This document shows, piece by piece, positions 1 through 6,548 of a stretch of DNA of 16,332 nt (positions within the stretch are counted from its first letter, which is position 1; each line of letters opens with the position of its first letter). The stretch is from contig DATFAS010000066.1 of the NCBI GenBank assembly GCA_035254305.1, forward strand, positions 1 through 16,332, written 5' to 3'. This stretch comes from DATFAS01 sp035254305 (GTDB lineage: Bacteria > Bacillota > Bacilli > Aneurinibacillales > RAOX-1). The notes beneath the pieces were generated by a model. That model ran no database searches. It saw only the letters and a list, made by a program, of their open reading frames with translations, and was not told the DNA's origin. The position numbers and the translations under genes are program-made.

Positions 1-4
1 TTAT

Positions 5-10
5 TATAAT
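5..10 (+). promoter_or_regulatory. -10 element of the promoter for the 99-aa gene
   Basis: A perfect TATAAT lies at 5-10. It would start transcription near 17, giving a leader of about 40 nt before the ATG at 56. The -35 box, if present, falls outside the window, so only half of the promoter can be seen. Confidence 0.5.
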
Positions 11-55
11 ATTAGAACAGCAAAATAAAACAAATAGTAAGAGGGGGAAACCATA

Positions 56-355
56 ATGGCAATTACGCAGGAGCACGTAGAAGGAAAAGATCTCGTTCAA
101 AAGTGGGTTCAACAGAGTAGAAGTCACGGGAAAACTGACGACCAAATAATAGGAACTGTGTTTGTATATGGTGATGAAATGCTTACTCTTGAAAAGGCTG
201 AGAACGGGGAACTAGTAATTGAATCGAAAAAAACCCCAGTGGTTATCTTCCGTAAACTAAATGAATTACACAAATCGAATGTATGTCGTGCTTGTGGTAC
301 CGAGTACCACAGCCATAAAGAAGCTATTCAGTGCTGTGCTAGTGAAGATGAATAG
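56..355 (+). CDS. Small hypothetical protein with C-terminal Cys/His cluster
   Basis: I do not recognise this 99-aa protein. The start is supported by a purine-rich ribosome binding site (AGAGGGGG, about 41-47) and by an upstream TATAAT. Residues 1-70 are soluble and charged, with a short hydrophobic strand-like stretch (GTVFVYG, then PVVIFRKL). The last 23 residues hold Cys77, Cys80, His85, His87, Cys93 and Cys94, that is CxxC-x4-HxH-x5-CC, a spacing that could bind one zinc ion. There is no signal peptide or membrane segment, so it is probably cytoplasmic. It is a single-gene unit closed by the hairpin at 378-422. Metal binding is inferred from residue spacing only; no function can be assigned. 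Confidence 0.75.
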   Translation: MAITQEHVEGKDLVQKWVQQSRSHGKTDDQIIGTVFVYGDEMLTLEKAENGELVIESKKTPVVIFRKLNELHKSNVCRACGTEYHSHKEAIQCCASEDE

Positions 356-377
356 AAATTAAGATGTTTGAAATTAC

Positions 378-422
378 TAGAAGCTCTTATGATGTGGAAT
401 TATCCCATTATAAGGGCTTCTA
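378..422 (+). terminator. Hairpin terminator after the 99-aa gene
   Basis: The arms TAGAAGCTCTTAT (378-390) and ATAAGGGCTTCTA (410-422) pair over 13 bp with one G-U pair. The stem continues inward through GATG/CATT and GG/CC around an AATTAT loop. The downstream T-run is weak (ACTTGTTAT), so termination efficiency is uncertain, but the stem is long and sits 22 bp after the stop codon. Confidence 0.65.
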
Positions 423-583
423 CTTGTTATATAACAGCTATGATTTGGATTAGGAACCTAAGATTACTCAGTAGGAAGGACTGGCATCATTAAATTTAAA
501 GTGATAGGGGTAAAACACCATTTGTAGGCCTTTAACATATGACAATATGAATGGAAAAATAAGCTTTAAGGAGGCTTCTTACC

Positions 584-931
584 TTGTATTATCATTACCC
601 TTATTTCCCCTATCCACAGGGTTCATGGGATCGTAGCTATCCACCTGTAGACACTACCCTTTTTAATCAATCTGTTCTTGCCTTCCAGAAGATGGCTAGT
701 GAAGCAGCCACTCTGTTGAACAAGCTGGCCGAGCCAGCCTTTGCCCATCAATTAATGTCCGCGGCACAACAGGGACATCAGCAGGAAGTCGATCACCTCA
801 TAAAATCGGTTGGAGTACCCTATGCGGTGACAACTAGATATACACCAACTGGTATTCAATTATCCATACACGCGGATGTACAGGGTTCGGAGTGCTGCTC
901 CCTTTCGATGTTTTTGCGCTGGGGCCATTAA
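584..931 (+). CDS. Conserved-looking 115-aa protein with Tyr/Pro-rich N-terminus
   Basis: This 115-aa frame starts at TTG (584) behind a strong AAGGAGG at 568-574; no ATG in frame gives a better start. Residues 1-12 are rich in Tyr and Pro (YYHYPYFPYP), reminiscent of spore-associated and coat-type proteins, but this is only composition. Residues about 25-75 are predicted helical (FQKMASEAATLLNKLAE, then FAHQLMSAAQ), and 78-113 look like beta strands ending in a Cys-Cys pair and LRWG. I recall similar small proteins as unnamed families in Bacillaceae, without a known function. There is no signal peptide. It is monocistronic and converges on the minus-strand SEC-C gene, sharing a bidirectional terminator. 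Confidence 0.75.
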   Translation: MYYHYPYFPYPQGSWDRSYPPVDTTLFNQSVLAFQKMASEAATLLNKLAEPAFAHQLMSAAQQGHQQEVDHLIKSVGVPYAVTTRYTPTGIQLSIHADVQGSECCSLSMFLRWGH

Positions 932-942
932 GGAATAAGAAA

Positions 943-982
943 AGGCTGCTCAATAAGCCCAATTGAGCTTGAAGGCAGCCTT
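943..982. terminator. Bidirectional terminator between convergent genes
   Basis: AAGGCTGC (943-950) pairs with GCAGCCTT (975-982), with a further TCAA/TTGA pairing inside. T-rich sequence follows on the plus strand (TTATTT), and the A-rich sequence before the left arm gives a T-run on the minus strand. It lies between the stop of the 115-aa gene (931) and the stop of the minus-strand gene (990), as expected for a shared terminator. Confidence 0.8.
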
Positions 983-989
983 ATTTAAC

Positions 990-2390
990 CTATACATTCA
1001 CGAGAGTTGGTTCTTCCTGATCAGGTTCCTCAATTGCTTCGAGGACATTATCGACAAATAGGGAGTGATTAGATACATGGTTTTTGTCTAACCATTTTGT
1101 AAAGCCCCTAATGGTTGATCGGAAGGATTGATTCTTATTTGCACGTTCATCTTGGCTGCTATGGATCATATCATGCCAGAAGGACTGGGTGCATGCAGAC
1201 CAGCAGTTTGGTAGGAGCTCCCCAAGTTGATTACAAAAGTGAACAAACTTTTGCAGTCCCCACTCATATTTTTTCACCGTACCTACCGATTTTCCAATCG
1301 TTTTTTCTTTGAAGAATGTCACCAGATCCGTTCCATAAAAAGCTGTTTCATGGGTTATCCCTAACTGTTGGTAAAAAACGAAATCTTCCTCAGAAATAAC
1401 GGATACTTGGTCTGTCATTGTATCTACTGTACCACTTTGTTCCTTAGGGGCAAAGGGTGAGAGAGGCAAGCCTAATGCTTTGCGGATCGGATTGATGGTT
1501 AAAGCTGATTCCACCGACTTCGTCACAATCGTTCCCCGATATTCCACTTCTCTGATCCAAGATTCCAATACATCGGTTTCGCCTGATTCAGCAAGCTGAA
1601 GTGGAGTTTGATCCTCAAAAAGAGGAATCGGTTTATTTAAGGTAACTGCAGCTTCTTCCTGATAAGCAGGAAGGTAATTCATTTCTTCGTGCTGAGGAGG
1701 AGCAATGGTAGACTCTGATAGCTCTAGGAAGCTATTAAGCATGACATCAGGATAGTTTTGACCTGTATTATCCATTTTTTGGTATATGATTTTAGTGAGT
1801 TCGTGTCCTAAGCTTGGGGACTTAAAGGAGGTCACACCATGAACACAATAAGCCTCTCCAAAAGGTTCAATCATTGTCACAGAAATCCCCCATGGCCAGG
1901 CCCTATTCAAGGATTCACAATAAGGAAGGAAAAATTCCTCTTTCGTGATTAAATCGGTGACTGTAATCCCGGATGTTTCCATTTTTGTTGCTTGTAATAA
2001 CCGAGGTCTCATTTGGACCCATCTAGCAAGTAGCTCTTTCTCGATAATGGAAAGATTGTTTGCTTTCCGATCAAACCATTCTACCCCGCGAAGTCCGTTT
2101 TTAAAGGTATAAAAGTAGCATAGCCAGAAGTGGTTGTTATACTCTTTAATTTTTGGTGAGGTTTCCTTTTGTTGAACCTTCTTAAATTGACTGATCGCCT
2201 GAAGTCTTTCCCACGCAGGGAGGTTTCCATCTAGGAAACGAAGCATTTTAATGGTCAATTGGTATTTTAATTGAAAAAATTGATCTGCTGGTAATTGACT
2301 AATATTTGTTATAGATTCCTTTTTTAGGCAACATTTTTTATATTTTTTACCACTGCCACACGGGCAAAAGTCATTTCTTCCCATTGTCAT
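990..2390 (-). CDS. SEC-C zinc-binding motif protein with integrase-like C-terminal region
   Basis: A 466-aa protein of unknown function. Residues 4-21 form a SEC-C motif (GRNDFCPCGSGKKYKKCC), with Cys9, Cys11, Cys20 and Cys21 as the zinc ligands, as at the C-terminus of SecA. The central region (about 30-330) is soluble and I cannot assign it. Residues about 360-440 contain a segment (IGKSVGTVKKYEWGLQKFVHFC ... FRSTIRGFTKWLDKN) resembling the SAM-like core-binding domain of tyrosine recombinases, but no catalytic R/H/R/Y domain follows. The frame is open back to an ATG at 2417. I prefer the ATG at 2390 because AGGTAGGA lies 6 nt before it and the likely promoter would place transcription start near 2419, leaving almost no leader for the longer form. 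The 2384 ATG is a third option. The gene ends on a shared bidirectional terminator. Confidence 0.8.
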   Translation of the reverse strand: MTMGRNDFCPCGSGKKYKKCCLKKESITNISQLPADQFFQLKYQLTIKMLRFLDGNLPAWERLQAISQFKKVQQKETSPKIKEYNNHFWLCYFYTFKNGLRGVEWFDRKANNLSIIEKELLARWVQMRPRLLQATKMETSGITVTDLITKEEFFLPYCESLNRAWPWGISVTMIEPFGEAYCVHGVTSFKSPSLGHELTKIIYQKMDNTGQNYPDVMLNSFLELSESTIAPPQHEEMNYLPAYQEEAAVTLNKPIPLFEDQTPLQLAESGETDVLESWIREVEYRGTIVTKSVESALTINPIRKALGLPLSPFAPKEQSGTVDTMTDQVSVISEEDFVFYQQLGITHETAFYGTDLVTFFKEKTIGKSVGTVKKYEWGLQKFVHFCNQLGELLPNCWSACTQSFWHDMIHSSQDERANKNQSFRSTIRGFTKWLDKNHVSNHSLFVDNVLEAIEEPDQEEPTLVNV

Positions 2391-2425
2391 ATTCGTTCCT
2401 ACCTTTTTTGAAATCATTCTACCAT

Positions 2426-2453
2426 ATCATAGGGTATAATCTAGCAAAGTAAA
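2426..2453 (-). promoter_or_regulatory. Candidate sigma-A promoter for the SEC-C gene
   Basis: Reading the minus strand, TTTACT (2453-2448), a 16-bp spacer and TATGAT (2431-2426) form a fair sigma-A promoter. Initiation would be near 2419, about 29 nt before the preferred ATG at 2390. The -35 box is only a 4/6 match, so this is tentative. Confidence 0.4.
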
Positions 2454-2550
2454 AATCAATAGAATATTGCTTATTTTTACATATAATCGTAGTAATTTTT
2501 ATGTTTATTATGAATTTTTTCCGATTTTAGGGCTGTGGATTTTCATTATT

Positions 2551-2580
2551 TTGGGTTTTCTCTCTTTGCTGTGGTAAAAT
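2551..2580 (+). promoter_or_regulatory. Extended -10 promoter for the DUF523 gene
   Basis: TTGGGT (2551-2556), an 18-bp spacer and TAAAAT (2575-2580) preceded by TG-n (2572-2574) form an extended -10 sigma-A promoter. Predicted start is near 2587, about 35 nt before the ATG at 2622. Confidence 0.5.
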
Positions 2581-2586
2581 CCAAGT

Positions 2587-2606
2587 ACGAAACGTTTTCA
2601 TGAAAA
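2587..2606 (+). promoter_or_regulatory. Overlapping palindromes at the transcription start (operator-like, cre-like)
   Basis: Two perfect palindromes overlap here: AAACGTTT (2590-2597) and TTTTCATGAAAA (2595-2606). The 14-mer ACGAAACGTTTTCA (2587-2600) matches the CcpA cre core (TGAAARCGYTTTCA) at 11 of 14 positions, but lacks the leading TGA. It sits immediately at the predicted start site, a typical repressor position. Which protein binds, if any, cannot be decided from sequence. Confidence 0.35.
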
Positions 2607-2621
2607 AGGAGTCCGTTCATT

Positions 2622-3167
2622 ATGATCTTAGTTAGTTCATGCTTAGCAGGGCTTGCGACTCGTTACGACGGGGGAGATAACTATCAGGAGGAAATCGCGA
2701 AGCTACTTCAACAGGGAAAGGCGATCCTAGTCTGCCCAGAACAATTGGGAGGTTTACCCACACCAAGACTACCAGCAGAAATTGTTGGTGGGAATGGCGG
2801 CGATGTACTTGATGGAAGGGCGAGGGTGATGACAATAGAAGGAGGAGACGTAACCCTAGAGTTCATAAGGGGGGCACAGCAGGCACTTAATACAGCTCAA
2901 GCTGTCCAGGCTAAATATGCCATCCTTAAGGAGTCTAGCCCATCCTGTGGCAGCTGCATGATCTATGATGGTACCTATTCCAAGAATAAGCAGCCGGGGT
3001 TTGGGGTAACAGCAGCTCTTCTTCAGCGGCAGGGGATTGAGGTCTTTTCAGAAAATAATTTTCATGAATTACTGGACACTCTTGTAAGTAAGTCCTATTT
3101 ACATGATCCAGCTATAGAAGAGATAGAGAAGATAACCAGCATTCACCGCCAAAAAGATGATAAATGA
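2622..3167 (+). CDS. DUF523 family protein (TudS-like)
   Basis: A 181-aa protein with the DUF523 signature in order: SSCLAG (Cys7), CPEQLGGLPTPR with P-A-E following (Cys38, Glu40, Arg49, Glu53), KESSPSCGSC (Lys103, Cys109, Cys112) and GFGVTAALL plus a C-terminal GIEVFSE. The family includes the thiouracil desulfidase TudS, in which three conserved cysteines hold a [4Fe-4S] cluster; Cys7, Cys38 and Cys109 are the natural counterparts. That this protein removes sulfur from thiolated pyrimidines is inference, since most of the family is uncharacterised. Residues after about 155 form a charged tail. Start: ATG with AAAAAGGAG (2603-2611) 10 nt upstream. It has its own promoter and a cre-like operator. 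Its last 69 bp overlap the 3' end of the convergent membrane-protein gene. Confidence 0.85.
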   Translation: MILVSSCLAGLATRYDGGDNYQEEIAKLLQQGKAILVCPEQLGGLPTPRLPAEIVGGNGGDVLDGRARVMTIEGGDVTLEFIRGAQQALNTAQAVQAKYAILKESSPSCGSCMIYDGTYSKNKQPGFGVTAALLQRQGIEVFSENNFHELLDTLVSKSYLHDPAIEEIEKITSIHRQKDDK

Positions 3168-3527
3168 AAACAACAAAATCGTGCCTAACCAGGTAGAGGG
3201 CTTGCTCAAATCGGTATGGCTTATGTGAATCGGACATTGCTTTTTAAACGTAGTCCCAGGATCTAATCGAATATTTTTTCGAACGTAGTCAGACTCCGTT
3301 GAGGGGTTATAGAAAAGCAAGTAATCGGTGCTGCGATTTCCGATCGGACGATCGTCTTTAATGCTTATGAAGGCAAAATCGGTGTTTTGCCCCCTTGCAT
3401 CCCATATGCTTTGACTCTTCAAGGGTTTCATCGTGTAAGCCGAGTGATGAAAAGCACCGAAATATACCAAACTAATAATGAGTGTTATAAATAAAAGGCA
3501 AATCACAAGGATGCCCATAACCTCCAT
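3099..3527 (-). CDS. Small membrane protein, two transmembrane segments
   Basis: A 142-aa protein with hydrophobic segments at about 4-24 (MGILVICLLFITLIISLVYF) and 113-138 (LGTILLFSFIIFLAVNAGYLL) flanking an approximately 85-residue polar domain. This topology, with a PxHxSHTDLSKPS-like turn before the second segment, recalls DUF3592-type proteins, but I cannot confirm membership. The frame is open to an ATG at 3566. I chose 3527 because GAGGTG lies 8 nt before it, whereas the upstream ATGs have no ribosome binding site, and because the protein then begins directly with its membrane segment. It converges on, and overlaps by 69 bp, the DUF523 gene; no terminator separates them. Function unknown. 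Confidence 0.6.
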   Translation of the reverse strand: MEVMGILVICLLFITLIISLVYFGAFHHSAYTMKPLKSQSIWDARGQNTDFAFISIKDDRPIGNRSTDYLLFYNPSTESDYVRKNIRLDPGTTFKKQCPIHISHTDLSKPSTWLGTILLFSFIIFLAVNAGYLLYLFYSWIM

Positions 3528-3678
3528 AAGAATTACACCTCGCCATTCTGGTTTCATTGCTACCATTTTTGGAAGAAAGACTTGATTTTATTCCGAAGTT
3601 ACAGAAAATTCTTAGTGAAGATAAAAACATCATTAAAATAAACGAATCATCGATGGATGTTCCAGGGAGTGAACGGAT

Positions 3679-5382
3679 GTGCCAAACAAAGAAACGGCGA
3701 TCATTTATCAATTAAAAATAACCTTAAAGGATATCAAGCCCCCCATTTGGAGAAGGATTCAGGTTCCTCAGGAAATTAGCTTCAGGCAGCTTCATCAGGT
3801 TTTGCAGGTTGCCTTTGACTGGACAGATTCACATCTTCATGAATTTGAATGCAAAATCTCTAAGAGACTAGTAGACCAAATCGAGAAAAATTTAGGGGAA
3901 GGAGAGGCATATGATTTATTCATGTTGGATGGCTTCACTAAATCTGCTCGTAACCTGGTGGCAATCATTGGTGATCCTAACCAATATGAGGATGATGGGT
4001 TTGCTCCTGAAATAAGATTTGATGAAAGCGATGAAATCCTTGCCACTTGGCTTATGGAAGTTAAGGATAAGTGTCTCTATACCTATGATTTTGGTGATGA
4101 TTGGAAGCATGAAATCGTACTTGAAGAAATCTTCCAGGCTGAGCCGGGGATTCGCTACCCACGCTGTATAAAAGCAGCCAAAGAAGCCCCTGCTGAAGAT
4201 AGTAGTTTGGGTTGGATGATGGATGAGGATGAGGATAATGATGTTGATGGGGACGAAGATCACAAGGTGAAACGGCAAAGATCTGATGCGATAATCCTTG
4301 CTGAGACTAATGAAGGATTAGAGGATCTGGTTCAAAATTGGGACAAGGTAGTGCTTGTCCCACAGCAGGCCTCCTTGGTAGAATGGGATGCATTATTTGA
4401 ATGTGCTGTTCGATTTAAAGAATTAAAGGGCTGGGAATGGATGGATGACTCCCATATATTCGCTGTTCAAGATGGAGAAAGTGATCTGACAGGGTATTGC
4501 TGTGTGATGGGCGGTGGTGGTGAAATATTTGGCCTTGCCGTTTACTATGGTCCTAAGGGGATCGAAACCTTGCTTAAAACGTTAGAAGGGAAATTGGAAG
4601 AACAAGAGTACTACGATCAACAATCGTTGATGGTAAGTTTCGAGAATCGGGGAGAAGTGGACAAGGATGATTATGAATTAATTAAATCACTAGGCCGAAG
4701 CTTTCGAGGTCGTAACCAGTGGCCAGTGTTCCGAAGCTTTGCACCCGGCTTATTCCCTTGGTATCTAACAAGGCAGGAGGTTTTATTTTTTACCCGGGTG
4801 CTTGAGCAGGCTGTTCTCGTTTGTCAGCGTTCACGAGAGAACTTAGAATCTTACAAAATGACAGAGGATTACGTGGTAGTTGCTCGTTGTTCTATTTTAC
4901 AGGGAGATGAATGGGTGTGGGAGGATACAAGAAAACGTATTGAATTCATCCCACAGGAAGAAAAGTGTCTTCCGTTAGTAGCCAATGAGTTAGATTTACT
5001 CCGAAGAAAGAAGAACCTGAAGGTCGTTCCACTTATTATTGAATTTGATTATATGTACTTTACTGAACCGATCCAAGATCGAGTTGGACAGCGGCCTTAT
5101 TTCCCATACCATGCCCTGTGGATCGATCATGAACAAGAATATATTCTCGACGTAGCTATGGTGGAGAGAGGGAATCATGAAGAATACTTTCAGGAAAAAA
5201 TGCTGGAGATCATCGATCGGATTGAAGTTCTTCCGAAGGAAATATGGGTTCAAAGAGAGAGGGCTTACCAGCTCCTAGCTCCTATCACACAAAAATTAGG
5301 CATCAAGCTGATTATCGTCCCAACATTGCCGGTATTAAGAAACGTGGTTGAGGATATGAAAGTACATTTTCAATCGTTATAA
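3679..5382 (+). CDS. pRiA4b ORF-3-like domain protein with unknown C-terminal domains
   Basis: A 567-aa protein. Residues about 8-180 match the plasmid pRiA4b ORF-3-like domain: YQLKITLKDIKPPIWRRIQVP, FRQLHQVLQVAFDWTDSHLHEF and YTYDFGDDWKHEIVLE are its usual blocks. A very acidic linker (about 182-194, repeated Asp/Glu) follows. The region 205-360 (LVEWDALFECAVRFKELKGWEWM ... VYYGPKGIETLL) and the C-terminal region 440-560 (YHALWIDHEQEYILDVAMVE ... LPVLRNVVEDM) look like the conserved domains DUF7309 and DUF6930 that accompany this family in Bacillales; these names are recalled, not searched. No catalytic motif, membrane segment or signal peptide is visible. The start is GTG at 3679, with AGGGAG (3664-3669) 9 nt upstream. 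It is monocistronic, and the biological role is unknown. No inverted repeats or transposase indicate an active element around it. Confidence 0.85.
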   Translation: MPNKETAIIYQLKITLKDIKPPIWRRIQVPQEISFRQLHQVLQVAFDWTDSHLHEFECKISKRLVDQIEKNLGEGEAYDLFMLDGFTKSARNLVAIIGDPNQYEDDGFAPEIRFDESDEILATWLMEVKDKCLYTYDFGDDWKHEIVLEEIFQAEPGIRYPRCIKAAKEAPAEDSSLGWMMDEDEDNDVDGDEDHKVKRQRSDAIILAETNEGLEDLVQNWDKVVLVPQQASLVEWDALFECAVRFKELKGWEWMDDSHIFAVQDGESDLTGYCCVMGGGGEIFGLAVYYGPKGIETLLKTLEGKLEEQEYYDQQSLMVSFENRGEVDKDDYELIKSLGRSFRGRNQWPVFRSFAPGLFPWYLTRQEVLFFTRVLEQAVLVCQRSRENLESYKMTEDYVVVARCSILQGDEWVWEDTRKRIEFIPQEEKCLPLVANELDLLRRKKNLKVVPLIIEFDYMYFTEPIQDRVGQRPYFPYHALWIDHEQEYILDVAMVERGNHEEYFQEKMLEIIDRIEVLPKEIWVQRERAYQLLAPITQKLGIKLIIVPTLPVLRNVVEDMKVHFQSL

Positions 5383-5610
5383 TTTTGGTTGACTTAAGTA
5401 GGCGATTTTTTGGGGCTATCAATCATCCACTAGACGGTGTTGGCATGTCTTAGGAACGAGGAAGTCCTTGTGATGGGTGCTAAACCAGTAAAATGGGCTG
5501 ATTTGGGTATGCTAAGGGTCCGAGAGGCGCTTATTTTGAAAGATAAAATAAAATTCCTGTAGGGCTCTTAGAGACCACCGATCCAATTAAAAATAGACCT
5601 ATTATCGCTA

Positions 5611-5630
5611 AGATTGTACACTTGACATTC
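5611..5630 (+). promoter_or_regulatory. Candidate NrtR box 1 (overlaps the nrtR -35)
   Basis: AGATTGTACACTTGACATTC. It matches box 2 at 16 of 20 positions, with the differences confined to the centre. The right half contains the -35 hexamer TTGACA, so a bound repressor would block RNA polymerase directly. Part of the similarity (TTRACA) could reflect promoter constraint rather than operator function. Confidence 0.5.
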
Positions 5631-5650
5631 ACCACTGATGACTTTATAAT
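5622..5650 (+). promoter_or_regulatory. Consensus sigma-A promoter of nrtR
   Basis: TTGACA (5622-5627), a 17-bp spacer and TATAAT (5645-5650): a perfect match to the sigma-A consensus in both boxes and spacing. Predicted start is near 5657, with a leader of about 42 nt. Such a strong promoter in front of a regulator suggests that it is normally repressed. Confidence 0.85.
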
Positions 5651-5662
5651 AAAAACAACGAG

Positions 5663-5682
5663 AGATTGTATGATTAACATTC
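5663..5682 (+). promoter_or_regulatory. Candidate NrtR box 2 (downstream of the nrtR start site)
   Basis: AGATTGTATGATTAACATTC, in the leader between the transcription start and the nrtR ribosome binding site. It lies 52 bp (about five helical turns) from box 1, on the same face of the DNA. Shared core with the other two boxes: AGATTGTWNNNTTRACA. Confidence 0.5.
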
Positions 5683-5698
5683 GTAGAAAGGGAAGCCT

Positions 5699-6511
5699 AT
5701 GATAACCTCTGGATTTCAACCTTACCATCCTAAGAACTTCGATACACCAGATGGGTTGCCTGTGGATAATATTATTTTTACGGTGACTTCTGAGCCACAT
5801 CCTGATCCATCTAAAGATACACCCATTAAAACATTAAAGGTCTTGCTTATCCAACGAAGAATAGACCCAACTAAAAATCCAGAAGAGGTCCCCTATCAAG
5901 GCTACTGGGCTTTTCCTGGTGGATTCTCGAATCGAAATGAATCATTAGATCAAGCAGCATATCGCGAATTAAAAGAGGAAACCAATATTGGTGAGAATGT
6001 GTTTCTTGAACAGTTTAAAACGGTGTATGCACCAGGGCGTGACCCAAGGGGATGGATCCCTAGTGTGCTCTATATTGCCCTTGTGCACGAAGTAGCCTTA
6101 TTGTCAAAGAAGGCAGGAGATGATGCGGGCAAAGCTGAGCTGATCTCGGTCCAAGAGGCCCTTACTATGAATTTGGCTTTCGATCACAAGCAGCTACTTC
6201 AGGAGGCATGGGAGCATTTAAGAGCAAAGGTTCACCGTACTACTCTGATTAAAGAGCTACTTCCTGAATCGTTTACCATCACGGAGCTGTATGAAACCTT
6301 AAAGGCGGTTGATCCTGAATTTGAGGTGGATAAGGGAAACTTCATGAAGAAGATGACGAATTCTAAAAAACGGCAAGGGTTAATTGAACCCGTGATCGGA
6401 ATGAACGGAGAGCAGGCCAAAAGCCAAGCGTATTCCAAAACTCCCGCTAAACTGTATCGATTCTGTGACTTTCCACTAAAGGTTTCTTTGTTTAATCTCA
6501 ATTTGTTTTAA
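5699..6511 (+). CDS. nrtR: NrtR-type transcriptional regulator of NAD metabolism (Nudix + winged helix)
   Basis: A 270-aa protein with a Nudix domain at about 25-175 and a C-terminal winged helix-turn-helix at about 190-260 (LLPESFTITELYETL, NFMKKM, PAKLYRF), the NrtR architecture. Members of this family repress NAD biosynthesis and salvage genes and sense ADP-ribose or related NAD metabolites. The Nudix box runs from Gly75: G-x5-E81-x7-R89-E90-L-K-E93-E94-T-N96-I97. The metal-binding glutamates are intact, but the penultimate Gly is Asn96, so hydrolytic activity is possible but uncertain; many NrtR proteins have lost it. The start is ATG with AAAGGGA (5687-5693) upstream. It precedes the pncA-pncB-nadD-nadE genes, its presumed targets, and carries two copies of the candidate operator around its own promoter, which suggests autoregulation. 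A plain Nudix hydrolase is less likely given the C-terminal domain. Confidence 0.88.
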   Translation: MITSGFQPYHPKNFDTPDGLPVDNIIFTVTSEPHPDPSKDTPIKTLKVLLIQRRIDPTKNPEEVPYQGYWAFPGGFSNRNESLDQAAYRELKEETNIGENVFLEQFKTVYAPGRDPRGWIPSVLYIALVHEVALLSKKAGDDAGKAELISVQEALTMNLAFDHKQLLQEAWEHLRAKVHRTTLIKELLPESFTITELYETLKAVDPEFEVDKGNFMKKMTNSKKRQGLIEPVIGMNGEQAKSQAYSKTPAKLYRFCDFPLKVSLFNLNLF

Positions 6512-6532
6512 CTATATTTTTTTTGATATAAA
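6503..6532 (+). promoter_or_regulatory. Promoter of the pncA-pncB-nadD-nadE operon
   Basis: TTGTTT (6503-6508), an 18-bp spacer and TATAAA (6527-6532) preceded by TG-n (6524-6526). The -35 overlaps the end of nrtR. Predicted start is near 6539, inside candidate NrtR box 3. This would allow the salvage genes to be transcribed independently of nrtR. Confidence 0.55.
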
Positions 6533-6548
6533 GATTGTTGTTTTAACA
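6532..6548 (+). promoter_or_regulatory. Candidate NrtR box 3 (on the pncA promoter)
   Basis: AGATTGTTGTTTTAACA, sharing AGATTGT and TTRACA at the same spacing with boxes 1 and 2. It also contains a dyad, GTTGTT-TT-AACAAC (6537-6550). It begins on the last base of the -10 and covers the predicted start site, a classic repressor position. Confidence 0.5.

Larger units (their letters stand above)
5383..5698. other. Intergenic region before nrtR
   Basis: This 316-bp gap holds, in its right half, the nrtR promoter and two copies of a 20-bp motif described separately. The left half (5383-5600) has no convincing terminator after the 567-aa gene. It contains only a short open frame (5434-5562; from the ATG at 5473 it would give a 29-aa peptide beginning MGAKPVKWADLG) with a weak GAGG upstream. 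I do not call this a gene. Confidence 0.5.

Noticed and set aside
2391..2417. Nine-residue extension of the SEC-C protein
   Set aside because: There is no ribosome binding site, and the likely promoter would leave almost no leader; SEC-C proteins usually begin close to GRND.
3472..3711. 79-aa minus-strand open frame across the start of the 567-aa gene
   Set aside because: No ribosome binding site, composition unlike a protein, and it overlaps two better-supported genes.
3679..5382. Mobile element carrying the pRiA4b ORF-3-like gene
   Set aside because: No transposase, terminal inverted repeats or target duplications can be seen around the gene.
5531..5800. 89-aa minus-strand open frame over the nrtR promoter
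   Set aside because: It lies across a consensus promoter and the nrtR start, and its sequence resembles no protein family.
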